Of a DNA stretch of 45,057 bases, positions 16,517-25,424 are shown piece by piece (the stretch's first letter is position 1; each line of letters begins with the position of its first letter). A program made the position numbers and the translations under genes. Origin of the DNA: an uncultured Eubacteriales bacterium (GTDB lineage: Bacteria; Bacillota; Clostridia; Oscillospirales; Acutalibacteraceae); assembly GCA_934489895.1 (NCBI GenBank), contig CAKSST010000016.1:1-45057 (forward strand), written 5' to 3'. The notes beneath the pieces are model-generated. The model saw only the letters and a program-made list of their open reading frames with translations. It was not told where the DNA came from and made no database searches.

Positions 16517-18466
16517 GTGAAAATTTTCGAATTAGCCGAAAGGCATAAAAGCATAATAGTTGTGTCCGTTACGGTTTTGTTTATAGCTGTATTTTCGGTA
16601 CTGATGTATAAAACCAATGTTGAAGACAAGAACAATAAACCTGTTAAAAGTTATACAATAGGCCAAATAAATTCGATAGATGATACTGTTCTTTTAGAAG
16701 AGGGACAAACCCTTGTGCAGAACTACAAAAATGTGGGTTTGGATTACAATGAAATCGGATTTATTGCGCATGCTCAAACCGATGAGGCCGTTATAGAGGT
16801 TGAAATATCTGATACAAAACAGTCACAAAAACAAGTTTTTTCTCATGACAAATTGTCGGACGGTTATACATATTTTAAAATTGATGAACGTCTGCAGACT
16901 TCAAATGAATCCGATTTAAAAATTGTGTTTTACGCTAAAAAAGGAAATATAATTATTTCTGCAAATAAATCTCAGCATGTTGAAGGCAGCAGCTGTTATA
17001 TCGGCGAAAACAACAGTAATAATAACATAGTTATAGATTTAAGAACTGTAAGACAAGAAAAAAGCAATTATAAGTATATTATAATAGCCGCAGCAATTAC
17101 GGCATTTCTTGTAGCAATGGCTGTGGTTATAAAATTCATTGATTTTAATATTCAGGGGCTTACTGCAATTACACTGTCGTTCTTTTGTATGGTTTGTTTG
17201 TTTATATTTCCGCCGTTTACGGTTCCTGATGAAAAAACGCATTATTTGAGCGCATATCATATTTCTAATCTTCAAATGCTAAACTTTTCAGACAAAGAAA
17301 ACGGTCTTGTAATGCGCGAATGCGATTACGAATATATGAATAGCAGTTCCAACTCGCTTTACGGACAATGGTATGTAGCTGAAAAGGGATTCGATAAGTT
17401 CTTTGCCGAAAATGTTCAGACGGTAAATACTGACTATGATTATATGACCAACAAGGCAGTTCCGTATTTTTTCAGCGGACTCGGAATTACCGTCGCAAGA
17501 ATTATAGGAATCGGATCTTATTGGACATTTCAATTATCGCGATTATTCAATGCGGCAATGTGCATAGTGCTTTTATATTTTGCAATAAAAATAATACCGT
17601 ACGGCAAGGGTGCTCTTGCTACAATTTCACTTATTCCGTTGAATTTACATATAATGGCTTCTTGTTCTTATGATTGCTTCACATTCGGCGGTGTGACATT
17701 ATTGTTTGCATATATAGTCAGCTTAATGTGTACAGATAAAAAAATCGGATGGAGACAGCTTTTGATTTTGACGGCAATGATAGTGCTTGTCATTCCGCAA
17801 AAGGTTGTATATATAGGTGTTGCGGCAATATTGTTGCTCATACCCAAAGATAAGTTTAAAAAGCCAAAATGGCATTTATTTTTTAAATTCTGTTTAGGTG
17901 GAATAGCCGTTATTTCTATATTGCTGTTTCAGGTTGGAAATGCCTCAAAGGTAGCGTCAGATGTCGTAACAAATTCTGAAACTGCAGGGTTTAGCATAGG
18001 ATATGTGTTTAATAATCCGGTCAGAGTGGTTAAGATGCTTTTTGAAACTGTTCTTGGATTGGGAGACTTTTATCTTAAATCATTTATATCATATTTCGGT
18101 TGGTTTGAATTCGAAGCACCATGGTTTATGGCGGTGCCGTATGTGGTTGTTCTCAGCTTTGCCTTTATGCGCAGAAAGGGTGAGCCTGCGGCATTGGGTA
18201 TTGTTCAAAGAACTTACTCTTTAGCGTTGTTTTTTATCGTTTTTTTATTGACCGAATTACTGCTTCTGTTAGATCATACTCCTATGGACAGTACTATGAT
18301 ACTCGGTGTGCAGGGAAGATACTTTTTGCCTGCCATGCCGTTAGTGTTTTTGTTTGCACGAAATAACACAATTGAGCTTAATAAGAGCTTTGATAAAAAG
18401 TTGTTGTTTTTATTGAGCGCATTAAATGGTTATATGTTTGTTTTTTGCACGGCCAAAATAATATAA
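16517..18466 (+). CDS. DUF2142 multi-spanning membrane protein (probable GT-C-like glycosyl transfer)
   Basis: A 649-residue protein with one N-terminal helix, an extracytoplasmic domain (about residues 40-175, rich in beta strands), then about ten membrane helices. DUF2142 landmarks are the PDEKTHYLSAYHISN motif after the second helix, in the place where GT-C enzymes hold a catalytic acid, and GVQGRYFLPAMPL near the end. DUF2142 proteins sit in teichoic acid and O-antigen type loci and are thought to add sugars outside the membrane; the donor is unknown. It starts with GTG 2 bases after the flippase stop. Together with the GT2 and DUF2304 genes downstream it resembles a three-part wall-glycosylation system. 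Confidence 0.82.
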   Translation: MKIFELAERHKSIIVVSVTVLFIAVFSVLMYKTNVEDKNNKPVKSYTIGQINSIDDTVLLEEGQTLVQNYKNVGLDYNEIGFIAHAQTDEAVIEVEISDTKQSQKQVFSHDKLSDGYTYFKIDERLQTSNESDLKIVFYAKKGNIIISANKSQHVEGSSCYIGENNSNNNIVIDLRTVRQEKSNYKYIIIAAAITAFLVAMAVVIKFIDFNIQGLTAITLSFFCMVCLFIFPPFTVPDEKTHYLSAYHISNLQMLNFSDKENGLVMRECDYEYMNSSSNSLYGQWYVAEKGFDKFFAENVQTVNTDYDYMTNKAVPYFFSGLGITVARIIGIGSYWTFQLSRLFNAAMCIVLLYFAIKIIPYGKGALATISLIPLNLHIMASCSYDCFTFGGVTLLFAYIVSLMCTDKKIGWRQLLILTAMIVLVIPQKVVYIGVAAILLLIPKDKFKKPKWHLFFKFCLGGIAVISILLFQVGNASKVASDVVTNSETAGFSIGYVFNNPVRVVKMLFETVLGLGDFYLKSFISYFGWFEFEAPWFMAVPYVVVLSFAFMRRKGEPAALGIVQRTYSLALFFIVFLLTELLLLLDHTPMDSTMILGVQGRYFLPAMPLVFLFARNNTIELNKSFDKKLLFLLSALNGYMFVFCTAKII

Positions 18467-18479
18467 AAGAGGTGTACAG

Positions 18480-19616
18480 ATGAAAAAATCTTTCTGCCTT
18501 TTTTGCGCTAACTATCTGCCTAATCTCGGCGGAGTGGAACGCTACGTTTACAACCTCTCGAAAGCCCTCATAAAGCGCGGTCACAGCGTGACCGTAGTTA
18601 CATCCAATGTCTTTAATTTGCCTTATTATGAGATTTCCGAAGACGGAATTGAAATATTTCGTATGCCCTGCTATAATGTGATGAAGGGCAGATACCCAAT
18701 ATTAAAAAAAGACAATAATTTTAAAAAACTTGACCGAAAGCTTTGCGAAAAACATTTTGATTTGGTTGTAATAAATGCTCGTTTTTATATACACAGCCTT
18801 TATGCTGCCGAGTTTGCAAAGAGAAAAAATGTGCATTGCATTACAATAGAGCACGGTTCTACTCACCTTTCGGTTGATAACAGGGTGTTTGATTTTGTAT
18901 GTGCTGTAGTTGAGCATTTTATTACAGCTTTATTAAAAAGAAACTGTAAAGATTATTATGCTGTGTCAAATGCCGCTGGCAGATGGTCGGAACACTTCGG
19001 AATAAGGTCCAAGGGAACGCTTTACAATGCGGTGGATATGGACAGTATAAAGACAGCGCAGGAAAAAAATATTTGTAATTACCGAAAAAAATACAATATA
19101 CCGGATTTTGCCGTTGTAATAACCTTTACGGGAAGACTGCTTAAAATAAAGGGAGTTTACGAACTGCTTGAAGCCTATAAAAAGATTAACCGCAGTGATT
19201 TGTATCTGATTTTTGCGGGCGACGGTCCTGAAGCGGATGGATTAAAAGGGCAGGCAGGTGATAATGTGATTCTTTTGGGTCAAATAGATTTTGACCATAT
19301 TATTGCGCTTTTGAGCCAATCCGATATATACTGCCTGCCGTCGGTTTCTGAGGGGATGTCCACTTCTGTTTTAGAAGCGGTGGCAACTAAAACTTTCATT
19401 ATCACCACATCCGCAGGAGGCGCTAAGGAGATAATAATAAATGATAAGTACGGCATTATAACAGAGAGCAACAGCGTGGAGGAAATTTTTTGGGCGCTTG
19501 AAAAGGCATTTGATAAAGATTACAGAGATTCGGCTGCCGAAAAAGCTTATTTAAAGCTTGTTGACAGCTTTACATGGGAAAAGACAGCAGAACAGTTAGA
19601 AAAGATTGTAAAATAA
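18480..19616 (+). CDS. GT4-family glycosyltransferase
   Basis: A 378-residue GT-B enzyme. The N-terminal lobe begins FCLFCANYLPNLGGVERYVYNL, the usual GT4 acceptor-side loop with GGVE. The C-terminal lobe has TFTGRLLKIKGVYELLEAY, a GDGPE loop (LIFAGDGPEADGL) and SVSEGMSTSVLEA, the EX7E-type nucleotide-sugar site. GT4 enzymes transfer sugars from nucleotide donors with retention of configuration; the sugar and acceptor are unknown. It acts at the cytoplasmic membrane face. AGAGGTG lies 7 bases before the ATG, and the gene follows DUF2142 by 13 bases. Confidence 0.9.
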   Translation: MKKSFCLFCANYLPNLGGVERYVYNLSKALIKRGHSVTVVTSNVFNLPYYEISEDGIEIFRMPCYNVMKGRYPILKKDNNFKKLDRKLCEKHFDLVVINARFYIHSLYAAEFAKRKNVHCITIEHGSTHLSVDNRVFDFVCAVVEHFITALLKRNCKDYYAVSNAAGRWSEHFGIRSKGTLYNAVDMDSIKTAQEKNICNYRKKYNIPDFAVVITFTGRLLKIKGVYELLEAYKKINRSDLYLIFAGDGPEADGLKGQAGDNVILLGQIDFDHIIALLSQSDIYCLPSVSEGMSTSVLEAVATKTFIITTSAGGAKEIIINDKYGIITESNSVEEIFWALEKAFDKDYRDSAAEKAYLKLVDSFTWEKTAEQLEKIVK

Positions 19617-19628
19617 TTGGTGATAAAA

Positions 19629-20312
19629 ATGAAAATCCTTATAATTATACCGGCATATAATGAGGGCGAAAATATTGAACGGGTTGTAAATATGATAAAG
19701 GAAAACTGTCCGCAGTACGATTATCTTATCATAAACGACGGATCGCGTGACAATACCGAAAGTATTTGTATCGAAAAAGGCTACCATTATGTAAGTCATC
19801 CCGTAAATTTGGGGCTTGCAGCAGTCGTTCAAACCGGAATGTTGTTTGCATATAACAACGATTACGATGCCGCAATACAGTTCGATGGAGACGGTCAGCA
19901 TGACACAGGATATATAGAAAAAATGGTGGGTGAAATTCAAAAGGGATACAATATAGTTATAGGTTCAAGATTTGTTGAAGAAAAAAAACCGAAGTCGCTT
20001 CGAATGTTCGGAAACAATCTCATTGAAGCTGCAATAAAAATGACCACCGGCAAGATTCTGAAAGACCCTACTTCCGGTATGAGAATGTTTGATAAAAAAA
20101 TGATAAAAAAGCTTGCATTCGGCGCTGATCTGGGACCCGAACCGGATACGGTGGCATTGCTTGTCCGAAAGGGTGCAACCTTCAACGAGGTACAGGTTGA
20201 AATGCATGAACGAATTGCGGGAGAAAGTTATCTCGATTTTGCAAATTCTGTTAACTATATGTTTAGAATGTTTATTTCAATTCTTGTTTTGCAATGGTTC
20301 AGAAAGGGGTAA
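19629..20312 (+). CDS. GT2-family glycosyltransferase (polyprenol-phosphate type)
   Basis: A 227-residue GT-A enzyme starting KILIIIPAYNEGENIERVV, with the donor-site INDGSRDNT and the metal-binding DGDGQHD. The segment IGSRFVEEKK and the DPTSGMRMFDK motif are typical of polyprenol-phosphate sugar synthases (DPM1-like). There is a single hydrophobic stretch near the end (NYMFRMFISILVLQWF). ATG 19629 follows GGTGAT; earlier TTG 19617 and GTG 19620 are in frame but lack spacing for a ribosome site. It is followed 6 bases later by a DUF2304 gene, the usual partner of this enzyme type. Confidence 0.88.
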   Translation: MKILIIIPAYNEGENIERVVNMIKENCPQYDYLIINDGSRDNTESICIEKGYHYVSHPVNLGLAAVVQTGMLFAYNNDYDAAIQFDGDGQHDTGYIEKMVGEIQKGYNIVIGSRFVEEKKPKSLRMFGNNLIEAAIKMTTGKILKDPTSGMRMFDKKMIKKLAFGADLGPEPDTVALLVRKGATFNEVQVEMHERIAGESYLDFANSVNYMFRMFISILVLQWFRKG

Positions 20313-20318
20313 ATTGAA

Positions 20319-20657
20319 TTGAACAGAGGTCTTATTATTACTTTAGTATCGGCATGTGTGTTAACGGCTATTTTCGTTTTCAGAAAAATAAGGAAATCTC
20401 AGTTAAAAATAGGCGATACCCTTTATTGGATGCTTTTTTGTTTGCTTCTTTTATTGATGGCGATTTTTCATAAAACCGTTTATGCAGTATCGGGATTTAT
20501 CGGTTTTGAGTCACCGTCTAATTTTATATTTGTAGTTATAATTTTTTTGCTTCTTGTAAAGATATTTCTATTGGACCTTCGTGTTATAAAATTGGAAGAT
20601 AAAGCAACAAAAATCGCACAAAAATATGCGTTAGATCACGAAAAGGAAGATCGCTGA
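20319..20657 (+). CDS. DUF2304 small membrane protein
   Basis: A 112-residue protein with three hydrophobic segments and a charged, Lys-rich tail. DUF2304 proteins regularly follow GT2 polyprenol-phosphate sugar synthases and may help flip or present the lipid-linked sugar; this is inferred from context in the family. The start is TTG 20319 behind AAAGGGG. It is the last gene of the glycan cassette and lies about 120 bases before the second transposase remnant. Confidence 0.8.
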   Translation: MNRGLIITLVSACVLTAIFVFRKIRKSQLKIGDTLYWMLFCLLLLLMAIFHKTVYAVSGFIGFESPSNFIFVVIIFLLLVKIFLLDLRVIKLEDKATKIAQKYALDHEKEDR

Positions 20658-20759
20658 CCGGTATATTATAATGAATTTGTGCAAAACAAAATAAAATAAT
20701 TCTGAAAAATAACAACTTGTTCGTTTGTCAATGATATGAGACTGGAAAAACGCAAAAGA

Positions 20760-21576
20760 GTTGCAAGTTTAGGAAGGTGATTTTGCTGACGGAAGGAGGG
20801 ATGAGTGCGACTGGAGTCAGCAAAATCGGGCGGTTTCCAGCTCCTGCCTCTTTTGAATCGGCGACTTCCAGCCAAGGACGGCTATGGGAGTTAGGTTGGA
20901 ACGCTGTAAATATCGTTTCATTTGAATCAGTAGATCCTCGTAAGAGTAGAACTTCAGGTAATTATAAAACCGCTCTTGGTCATTCTTGTGGCTGCGTTCC
21001 ACTTTTCCGTTGTGCCAGGTTGTCTTTGGACGGATCGTCTTGTGGACAATGTGAAGTTTGCAGCATAAAGCATCCAAAAGATGAACACATGTTGTCTTTT
21101 GCGTATGAGTAAATTCTCCGCCGTTGTCCGTCTGAATTATGTCCTGTGCATAGCCAAAGTAAATCATTGCACGCTGCGTAAAGTCTACCGTACTGTAGTT
21201 GCTATTTTCCCTGTATGCGTACAGGAACCGTTCTTTGCTTGCTTTATCCCATCCGTGCCCACATAACAGGCTGCCGGTATATGTTTTACATCCATTTGCC
21301 ACTTATTTCCCAATTCTGCATGGGTATCGTAGTGGCCTAAATGCTTAGATTTCTTCTTGGTGGCTTCCACGTCCTTTGTCTGACGGTACGGCTTCACAGC
21401 GCCTTCCTTTGTATTCGCCATGTGGGGCAAATAACACTTGTTCTTTTTCTTTTCCTGTGCTACTATATACATAGCGATTGAGACCTTTCATTAGTTTGAG
21501 TGTGGTAGCTTTATTCTAATGAACTCAATTGCTTTTTTCTATACCTTTGGTCTCACATCAATTGTATACCTACAAA
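20760..21576 (-). pseudogene. transposase remnant, copy 2 (IS481/IS3-like DDE), frame broken
   Basis: On the minus strand the N-terminal half (HAELGNKWQMDVKHIPAACYVGTDG) lies in one frame and the rest (ERFLYAYRENSNYSTVDF to RSNLTPIAVLGWKSPIQKRQELE, in parts) in another. The break near 21235 also removes about a dozen residues between GTDG and the ERF segment. The core still shows D in WQMDVK, D in QTDNGGEF and E in GKVERSHKNDQERF. Nucleotides 20973-21576 match copy 1 (14815-15173) apart from the deletion there and scattered changes. The two copies have the same orientation on either side of the glycan cassette. Confidence 0.82.
20779..20827. repeat. 12-bp perfect inverted repeat near the end of transposase copy 2
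   Basis: GATTTTGCTGAC (20779-20790) is the exact reverse complement of GTCAGCAAAATC (20816-20827), with 25 bases between. The transposase frame stops inside it on the minus strand. It could be the element's terminator or part of its end. Confidence 0.55.
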
Positions 21577-21603
21577 TATTAATATTTTATAAAACAACTC
21601 GTC

Positions 21604-21632
21604 TTGTTTTACAAGTAAAATTGTGATAATAT
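21604..21632 (+). promoter_or_regulatory. promoter for the PlsC-PAP2-MgtC-ClC genes
   Basis: TTGTTT (21604-21609) and TAATAT (21627-21632) are spaced by 17 bases, 42 bases before the next start and directly after the end of transposase copy 2. Confidence 0.6.
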
Positions 21633-21674
21633 ATATTATTGTAATAAATAATGAGTTAAAAATTTGGTGAGTAG

Positions 21675-22418
21675 ATGAAATGGTTATTTAAAATTATAAA
21701 ATTCTTTGTACGGATTGTTTATCCTAAAATGGAAGTTGTTGGGTTGGATAATCTGCCTGATGATCCTTGTATTATTGTAGGCAATCATTGTCAGATGCAC
21801 GGGCCTATTGCTTGTGAGTTGTTTTTTGATAAAAATTATTATACCTGGTGCGCAGGACAGATGATGCACTTGAAAGATGTGCCTTCCTATGCTTTTAATG
21901 ATTTTTGGTCACAAAAACCAAAGTGCTGTCAATGGTATTACAAGCTTTGTTCATACATAATTGCGCCATTATCTGTGCTTATTTTTAATTATGCCAGGAC
22001 TATCGGTGTTTATCACGATAACCGCATATTTTCTACTTTTCGCACAACAGTCAAAATGCTTGAGCAGGGAAACAATATAATAATTTTCCCTGAACACGAT
22101 AAAAAGAAAAACAGTATTATTTATGAATTTCAAAGCAATTTTATAAAAATAGCAAAGCTATATTATAACCGCACGGGGAAACAATTAAAATTTGTGCCGA
22201 TGTATATTGCGCCAAAACTTAAAAAGATTTATCTCGGTGAGGCTGTTGAATATAATTCGGATAATAATCCCGATGATGAATGTCGCCGTATTTGTGATTA
22301 TCTTATGTGCGAGGTAACGGGGATAGCCCGCTCGCTGCCAAAACATACCGTTGTGCCGTACAGAAATATACCTAAAAAAATGTACTCAAGTAATATTGAC
22401 AAGAGAGAAGAGCATTAA
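21675..22418 (+). CDS. PlsC-like acyltransferase-fold protein with altered active site
   Basis: A 247-residue protein with an N-terminal hydrophobic segment. It has the lysophospholipid acyltransferase layout: LDNLPDDPCIIVGNHCQMHGP (motif I region) and NNIIIFPEHDKKK (motif III region). In canonical PlsC enzymes motif I is HX4D and motif III is FPEG; here the Asp position is Gly (NHCQMHG) and FPEG is FPEH. The catalytic His is kept but its Asp partner is missing, so the reaction may differ or activity may be lost. GGTGAG precedes the ATG. Its stop overlaps the ATG of the PAP2 gene (TAATG), which points to a joint role in lipid metabolism. Confidence 0.75.
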   Translation: MKWLFKIIKFFVRIVYPKMEVVGLDNLPDDPCIIVGNHCQMHGPIACELFFDKNYYTWCAGQMMHLKDVPSYAFNDFWSQKPKCCQWYYKLCSYIIAPLSVLIFNYARTIGVYHDNRIFSTFRTTVKMLEQGNNIIIFPEHDKKKNSIIYEFQSNFIKIAKLYYNRTGKQLKFVPMYIAPKLKKIYLGEAVEYNSDNNPDDECRRICDYLMCEVTGIARSLPKHTVVPYRNIPKKMYSSNIDKREEH

Positions 22419-23098
22419 TGCGCAAGCCTGTAGTTGATTACCGCAAGTTCAGACTAAATAAAATTAATGACCCGCAGTTTTCCCATCTAAAGCTTTTGTT
22501 TGGATGGGTGGGATATTTTTTATTTTATTTTTTGACTGAAAATATTATCCCTGCTAAAATATGTACGCCTGTACATTGTCGGCTGGATGATATTATACCT
22601 TTTTGCGAGTGGTTTTTGATACCTTATGTTGGCTGGTACTTGCTAATTGTTGTTTCACTTTTGTATTTTGCATTATACAATATAAATAATTTTAAGAGGT
22701 TACAGATTTTTATCATTGTAACGCAGGTTGCGGCAACGGCAATTTACATAATTTTTCCCTCGCGTCAGGATTTGCGTCCGATTGAATTTGCAAGGGAAAA
22801 TTTTTTGACAGACTGTGTTTCGTTTTTATATGCTTTTGACACTAACACAGGTGTATGCCCATCCTTGCATTGTGCTTACTCAATAGGCATTACATCGGTA
22901 TGGCTTAAAGAAAAACAAGCGTCTGTATTTGCGAAAACTTTTGTTGTTGTTTTTACTATACTTGTTTGCCTTTCTACAATGTTCATAAAACAACATTCGG
23001 TTATTGACTTTTTTGCGGCGTTGCCTATATGTTTTCTTGCTGAAATAATTGCTTGCGGCTCTTACTGGAAGAGTAAATTTAATAAAAGGAAAACCTAA
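22418..23098 (+). CDS. PAP2-superfamily membrane phosphatase
   Basis: A 226-residue protein with about six membrane helices. The PAP2 motifs are PSLHCAYSI (second motif with His) and KQHSVIDFFAA (third motif, catalytic His with Asp); the first motif is degenerate, near PSRQDLRP. Such enzymes remove phosphate from lipid phosphates such as phosphatidate or undecaprenyl diphosphate, outside the membrane. Start ATG 22418 overlaps the upstream stop by one base, so the two are translationally coupled. Pairing with the PlsC-like protein suggests lipid remodelling. Confidence 0.82.
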   Translation: MRKPVVDYRKFRLNKINDPQFSHLKLLFGWVGYFLFYFLTENIIPAKICTPVHCRLDDIIPFCEWFLIPYVGWYLLIVVSLLYFALYNINNFKRLQIFIIVTQVAATAIYIIFPSRQDLRPIEFARENFLTDCVSFLYAFDTNTGVCPSLHCAYSIGITSVWLKEKQASVFAKTFVVVFTILVCLSTMFIKQHSVIDFFAALPICFLAEIIACGSYWKSKFNKRKT

Positions 23099-23101
23099 AA
23101 T

Positions 23102-23791
23102 ATGGATTATTTTTTAAATGATTTTCTTTTAATGAGTAATGATATTAATGTTTTTACCGTGATGTTCAGGGTAATACTTGCTGTATTGTTCGGCGGTATT
23201 ATCGGTAATGAACGAAGCCGTCACGGCAGCCAAGCGGGTTTGCGTACACATATACTTGTTTGCCTTGGTGCTGCTATGACATCACTTGCAGGCCTGTATT
23301 CTGTAGAGATACTTGGTTATAACGGCGACCCGTTTCGTATTGCCGCCCAGGCAGTTTCCGGCATAGGTTTTTTGGGCGCCGGTATGATTATTGTTAAAAG
23401 CGGTAATGCAATTACCGGTCTTACAACCGCTGCGGGCATGTGGACCACCGCAACAATTGGTATTACGCTTGGTATGGGCTTTTACGCCGCAGCATTAATT
23501 GTTATGATTGCCTGTGTGTTTACCGCAGCTTTCCTTACACGTATTGAAAGAAAAAGAAAAATGTCTGCCCATTTGTACATAGAAGTATCTGATATTTCAC
23601 ACTCGGGTGATATTTCTGAAACCATTAAAGATATGTTAGCTAATGACTGTAATATAGAAATTACTTCGCCTAAAAGCGGACAAAGCGGTGCTATAGGGCT
23701 TTATGTTATAACTCCGCGTGTTAAAAACATTGATGATTTGAGAAGGCAGATTGAAAAAATTAACGGAGTGTGCTTTGCCGTAATTGAATAG
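23102..23791 (+). CDS. mgtC: MgtC/SapB-family membrane protein
   Basis: A 229-residue protein. Residues about 15-150 form the MgtC membrane domain with GGIIGNERSRHGSQAGLRTH, LVCLGAAMTSLAG, and GIGFLGAGMIIVKSG followed by TGLTTAAGMWTTATIGI, the strongest family signature. A soluble ACT-like C-terminal domain of about 75 residues follows. MgtC proteins are linked to growth at low magnesium and to control of ATP synthase in pathogens; the role in Clostridia is not settled. It begins 3 bases after the PAP2 stop and is probably cotranscribed. The symbol follows the family only. Confidence 0.88.
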   Translation: MDYFLNDFLLMSNDINVFTVMFRVILAVLFGGIIGNERSRHGSQAGLRTHILVCLGAAMTSLAGLYSVEILGYNGDPFRIAAQAVSGIGFLGAGMIIVKSGNAITGLTTAAGMWTTATIGITLGMGFYAAALIVMIACVFTAAFLTRIERKRKMSAHLYIEVSDISHSGDISETIKDMLANDCNIEITSPKSGQSGAIGLYVITPRVKNIDDLRRQIEKINGVCFAVIE

Positions 23792-23827
23792 TGATATAAC
23801 TGATTTTATTTGCATTAAGGTGTTATA

Positions 23828-25420
23828 ATGAACAAGCATAAAAGTTATATAATAAACTTAATATTTCCGGCTTTTATATTTGCGGCGGTTACAGGCGTTT
23901 TAACGGCGGTTGTTATAACCTTTTATAAAGTTTGCGCAAAGTATGTAATAGCTTTTTCTGAGTTTTGCTACCATTATTTAAGGGAGCATTTACTCGTTGT
24001 TTTGCCCATACTTATTGTTTTGTTTCTTGTAGCTTTACTTTTTGCATATATATACAAAAAGCTTCCCAATCTTCGCGGTGGCGGAATACCAACATCTATT
24101 GGCATTTTGCGAGGTGTGATTCCTTTTAATTGGTTTAAAAATCTTATCGGCAACTTCTTTTTATCACTTACTACTTTTTTGATTGGTGTGCCGTTAGGTA
24201 ATGAAGGCCCTTCCGTACAGATGGGTACTGCTGTTGGCGGTGCAAGCGTTCCGCTTTTTTTTAAAAAGCATAAAGCCTGGGAACGCTATTCTATGACAGG
24301 CGGTGCTTGTGCAGGTTTCTCTGTTGCTACCGGCGCACCGATTTCCGGTATAATGTTTGCTATTGAAGAAGCACATCAACGTATTTCGCCTATGATAGTC
24401 ATTGTTTCTTCAGCTTCGGTTATGTTTGCCTATATTACAAACGAAATTTTAAAAAAATTTTTTAAAATAAACACCGTGCTATTTCCTAAAATGCAGCTGA
24501 TGGATTTATCTGTTAACGATATCTGGATACCTATTGTTACCGGTGTTGCCGTAGGTCTTTTCGCAGTTTTATTTTTGAAGTATTATAATTTAATAAACAA
24601 GTTATTTAATAAAAAGCTTAACATACCGCAAGAATATAAAATTTTTGCCGTTTTTGCGATTACTGTATTATTTGGTGTTTGCTCTTTTTCTTTTGTATCA
24701 ACGGGTCATGAGCTTATTCTGTCGCTTTTTGACGGCGCGCCTGCTCTTTTAATGTTGGCGCTTATTTTGCTTGTACGCTCTACCTTAACGCTAAGCGCAA
24801 ATTCAAACGGTATAACCGGAGGTGTGTTTTTACCTTTATTGACGCTTGGAGTTGTTTTGGCGGCGTTTATAGGTAAGGCAATGGGATATTTTTTCGGGCT
24901 TGACCACCAGTATTATACAATAGTTCTTGTGCTTGGTATTACTGCTTGTATTGCGGGCATGATGAAAATGCCTATTACTGCAATCGTATTTTCTATTGAA
25001 GCATTAAGCTGCTATAACAATATACTTTATGTAATTATTGTTTCTTGTGTAGCTTATGTGTTAACTGAGATTTTTGATGTAAAATCAATTAATGAAAGTG
25101 TGCTTGAAAACAGAATCTTAACGCAAAACGAGGGTAGGAAATTAACAGTTATAGATACTTTTGTAACGGTGCAGAAGGATTCTTTTGCGGCAGGTAAGCA
25201 AATACGCGACATTTTTTGGCCGGCTAATCTTTTTGTACTTTCTGTACAGCACGATAAAACCTACGGCGCCGAGGTTGACGGCCATGGCGCGAAAACGCTT
25301 TACACGGGTGACGTGCTGCACATAAGATATTCAACCTTTGATGAGCTCAAAACCAAAGAAGAGCTTATTGCGGTTGTAGGGCAGCAGGAATATCCGGAAA
25401 ATCAAACTGATGTAATATAA
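23828..25420 (+). CDS. ClC-family chloride channel or H+/Cl- exchanger with C-terminal TrkA-C domain
   Basis: A 530-residue protein with the ClC membrane fold (about residues 10-430) and a C-terminal TrkA-C-like domain (about 440-515). Ion-path motifs are GGGIPTS, GNEGPSVQMG with the gating Glu, and GGVFLPLL. The proton Glu of exchangers (FAIEEAHQR) is present, which favours an H+/Cl- exchanger over a simple channel. AAGGTG lies 7 bases before the ATG. It closes the PlsC-PAP2-MgtC gene set, all membrane proteins. Confidence 0.88.
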   Translation: MNKHKSYIINLIFPAFIFAAVTGVLTAVVITFYKVCAKYVIAFSEFCYHYLREHLLVVLPILIVLFLVALLFAYIYKKLPNLRGGGIPTSIGILRGVIPFNWFKNLIGNFFLSLTTFLIGVPLGNEGPSVQMGTAVGGASVPLFFKKHKAWERYSMTGGACAGFSVATGAPISGIMFAIEEAHQRISPMIVIVSSASVMFAYITNEILKKFFKINTVLFPKMQLMDLSVNDIWIPIVTGVAVGLFAVLFLKYYNLINKLFNKKLNIPQEYKIFAVFAITVLFGVCSFSFVSTGHELILSLFDGAPALLMLALILLVRSTLTLSANSNGITGGVFLPLLTLGVVLAAFIGKAMGYFFGLDHQYYTIVLVLGITACIAGMMKMPITAIVFSIEALSCYNNILYVIIVSCVAYVLTEIFDVKSINESVLENRILTQNEGRKLTVIDTFVTVQKDSFAAGKQIRDIFWPANLFVLSVQHDKTYGAEVDGHGAKTLYTGDVLHIRYSTFDELKTKEELIAVVGQQEYPENQTDVI

Positions 25421-25424
25421 ATAT

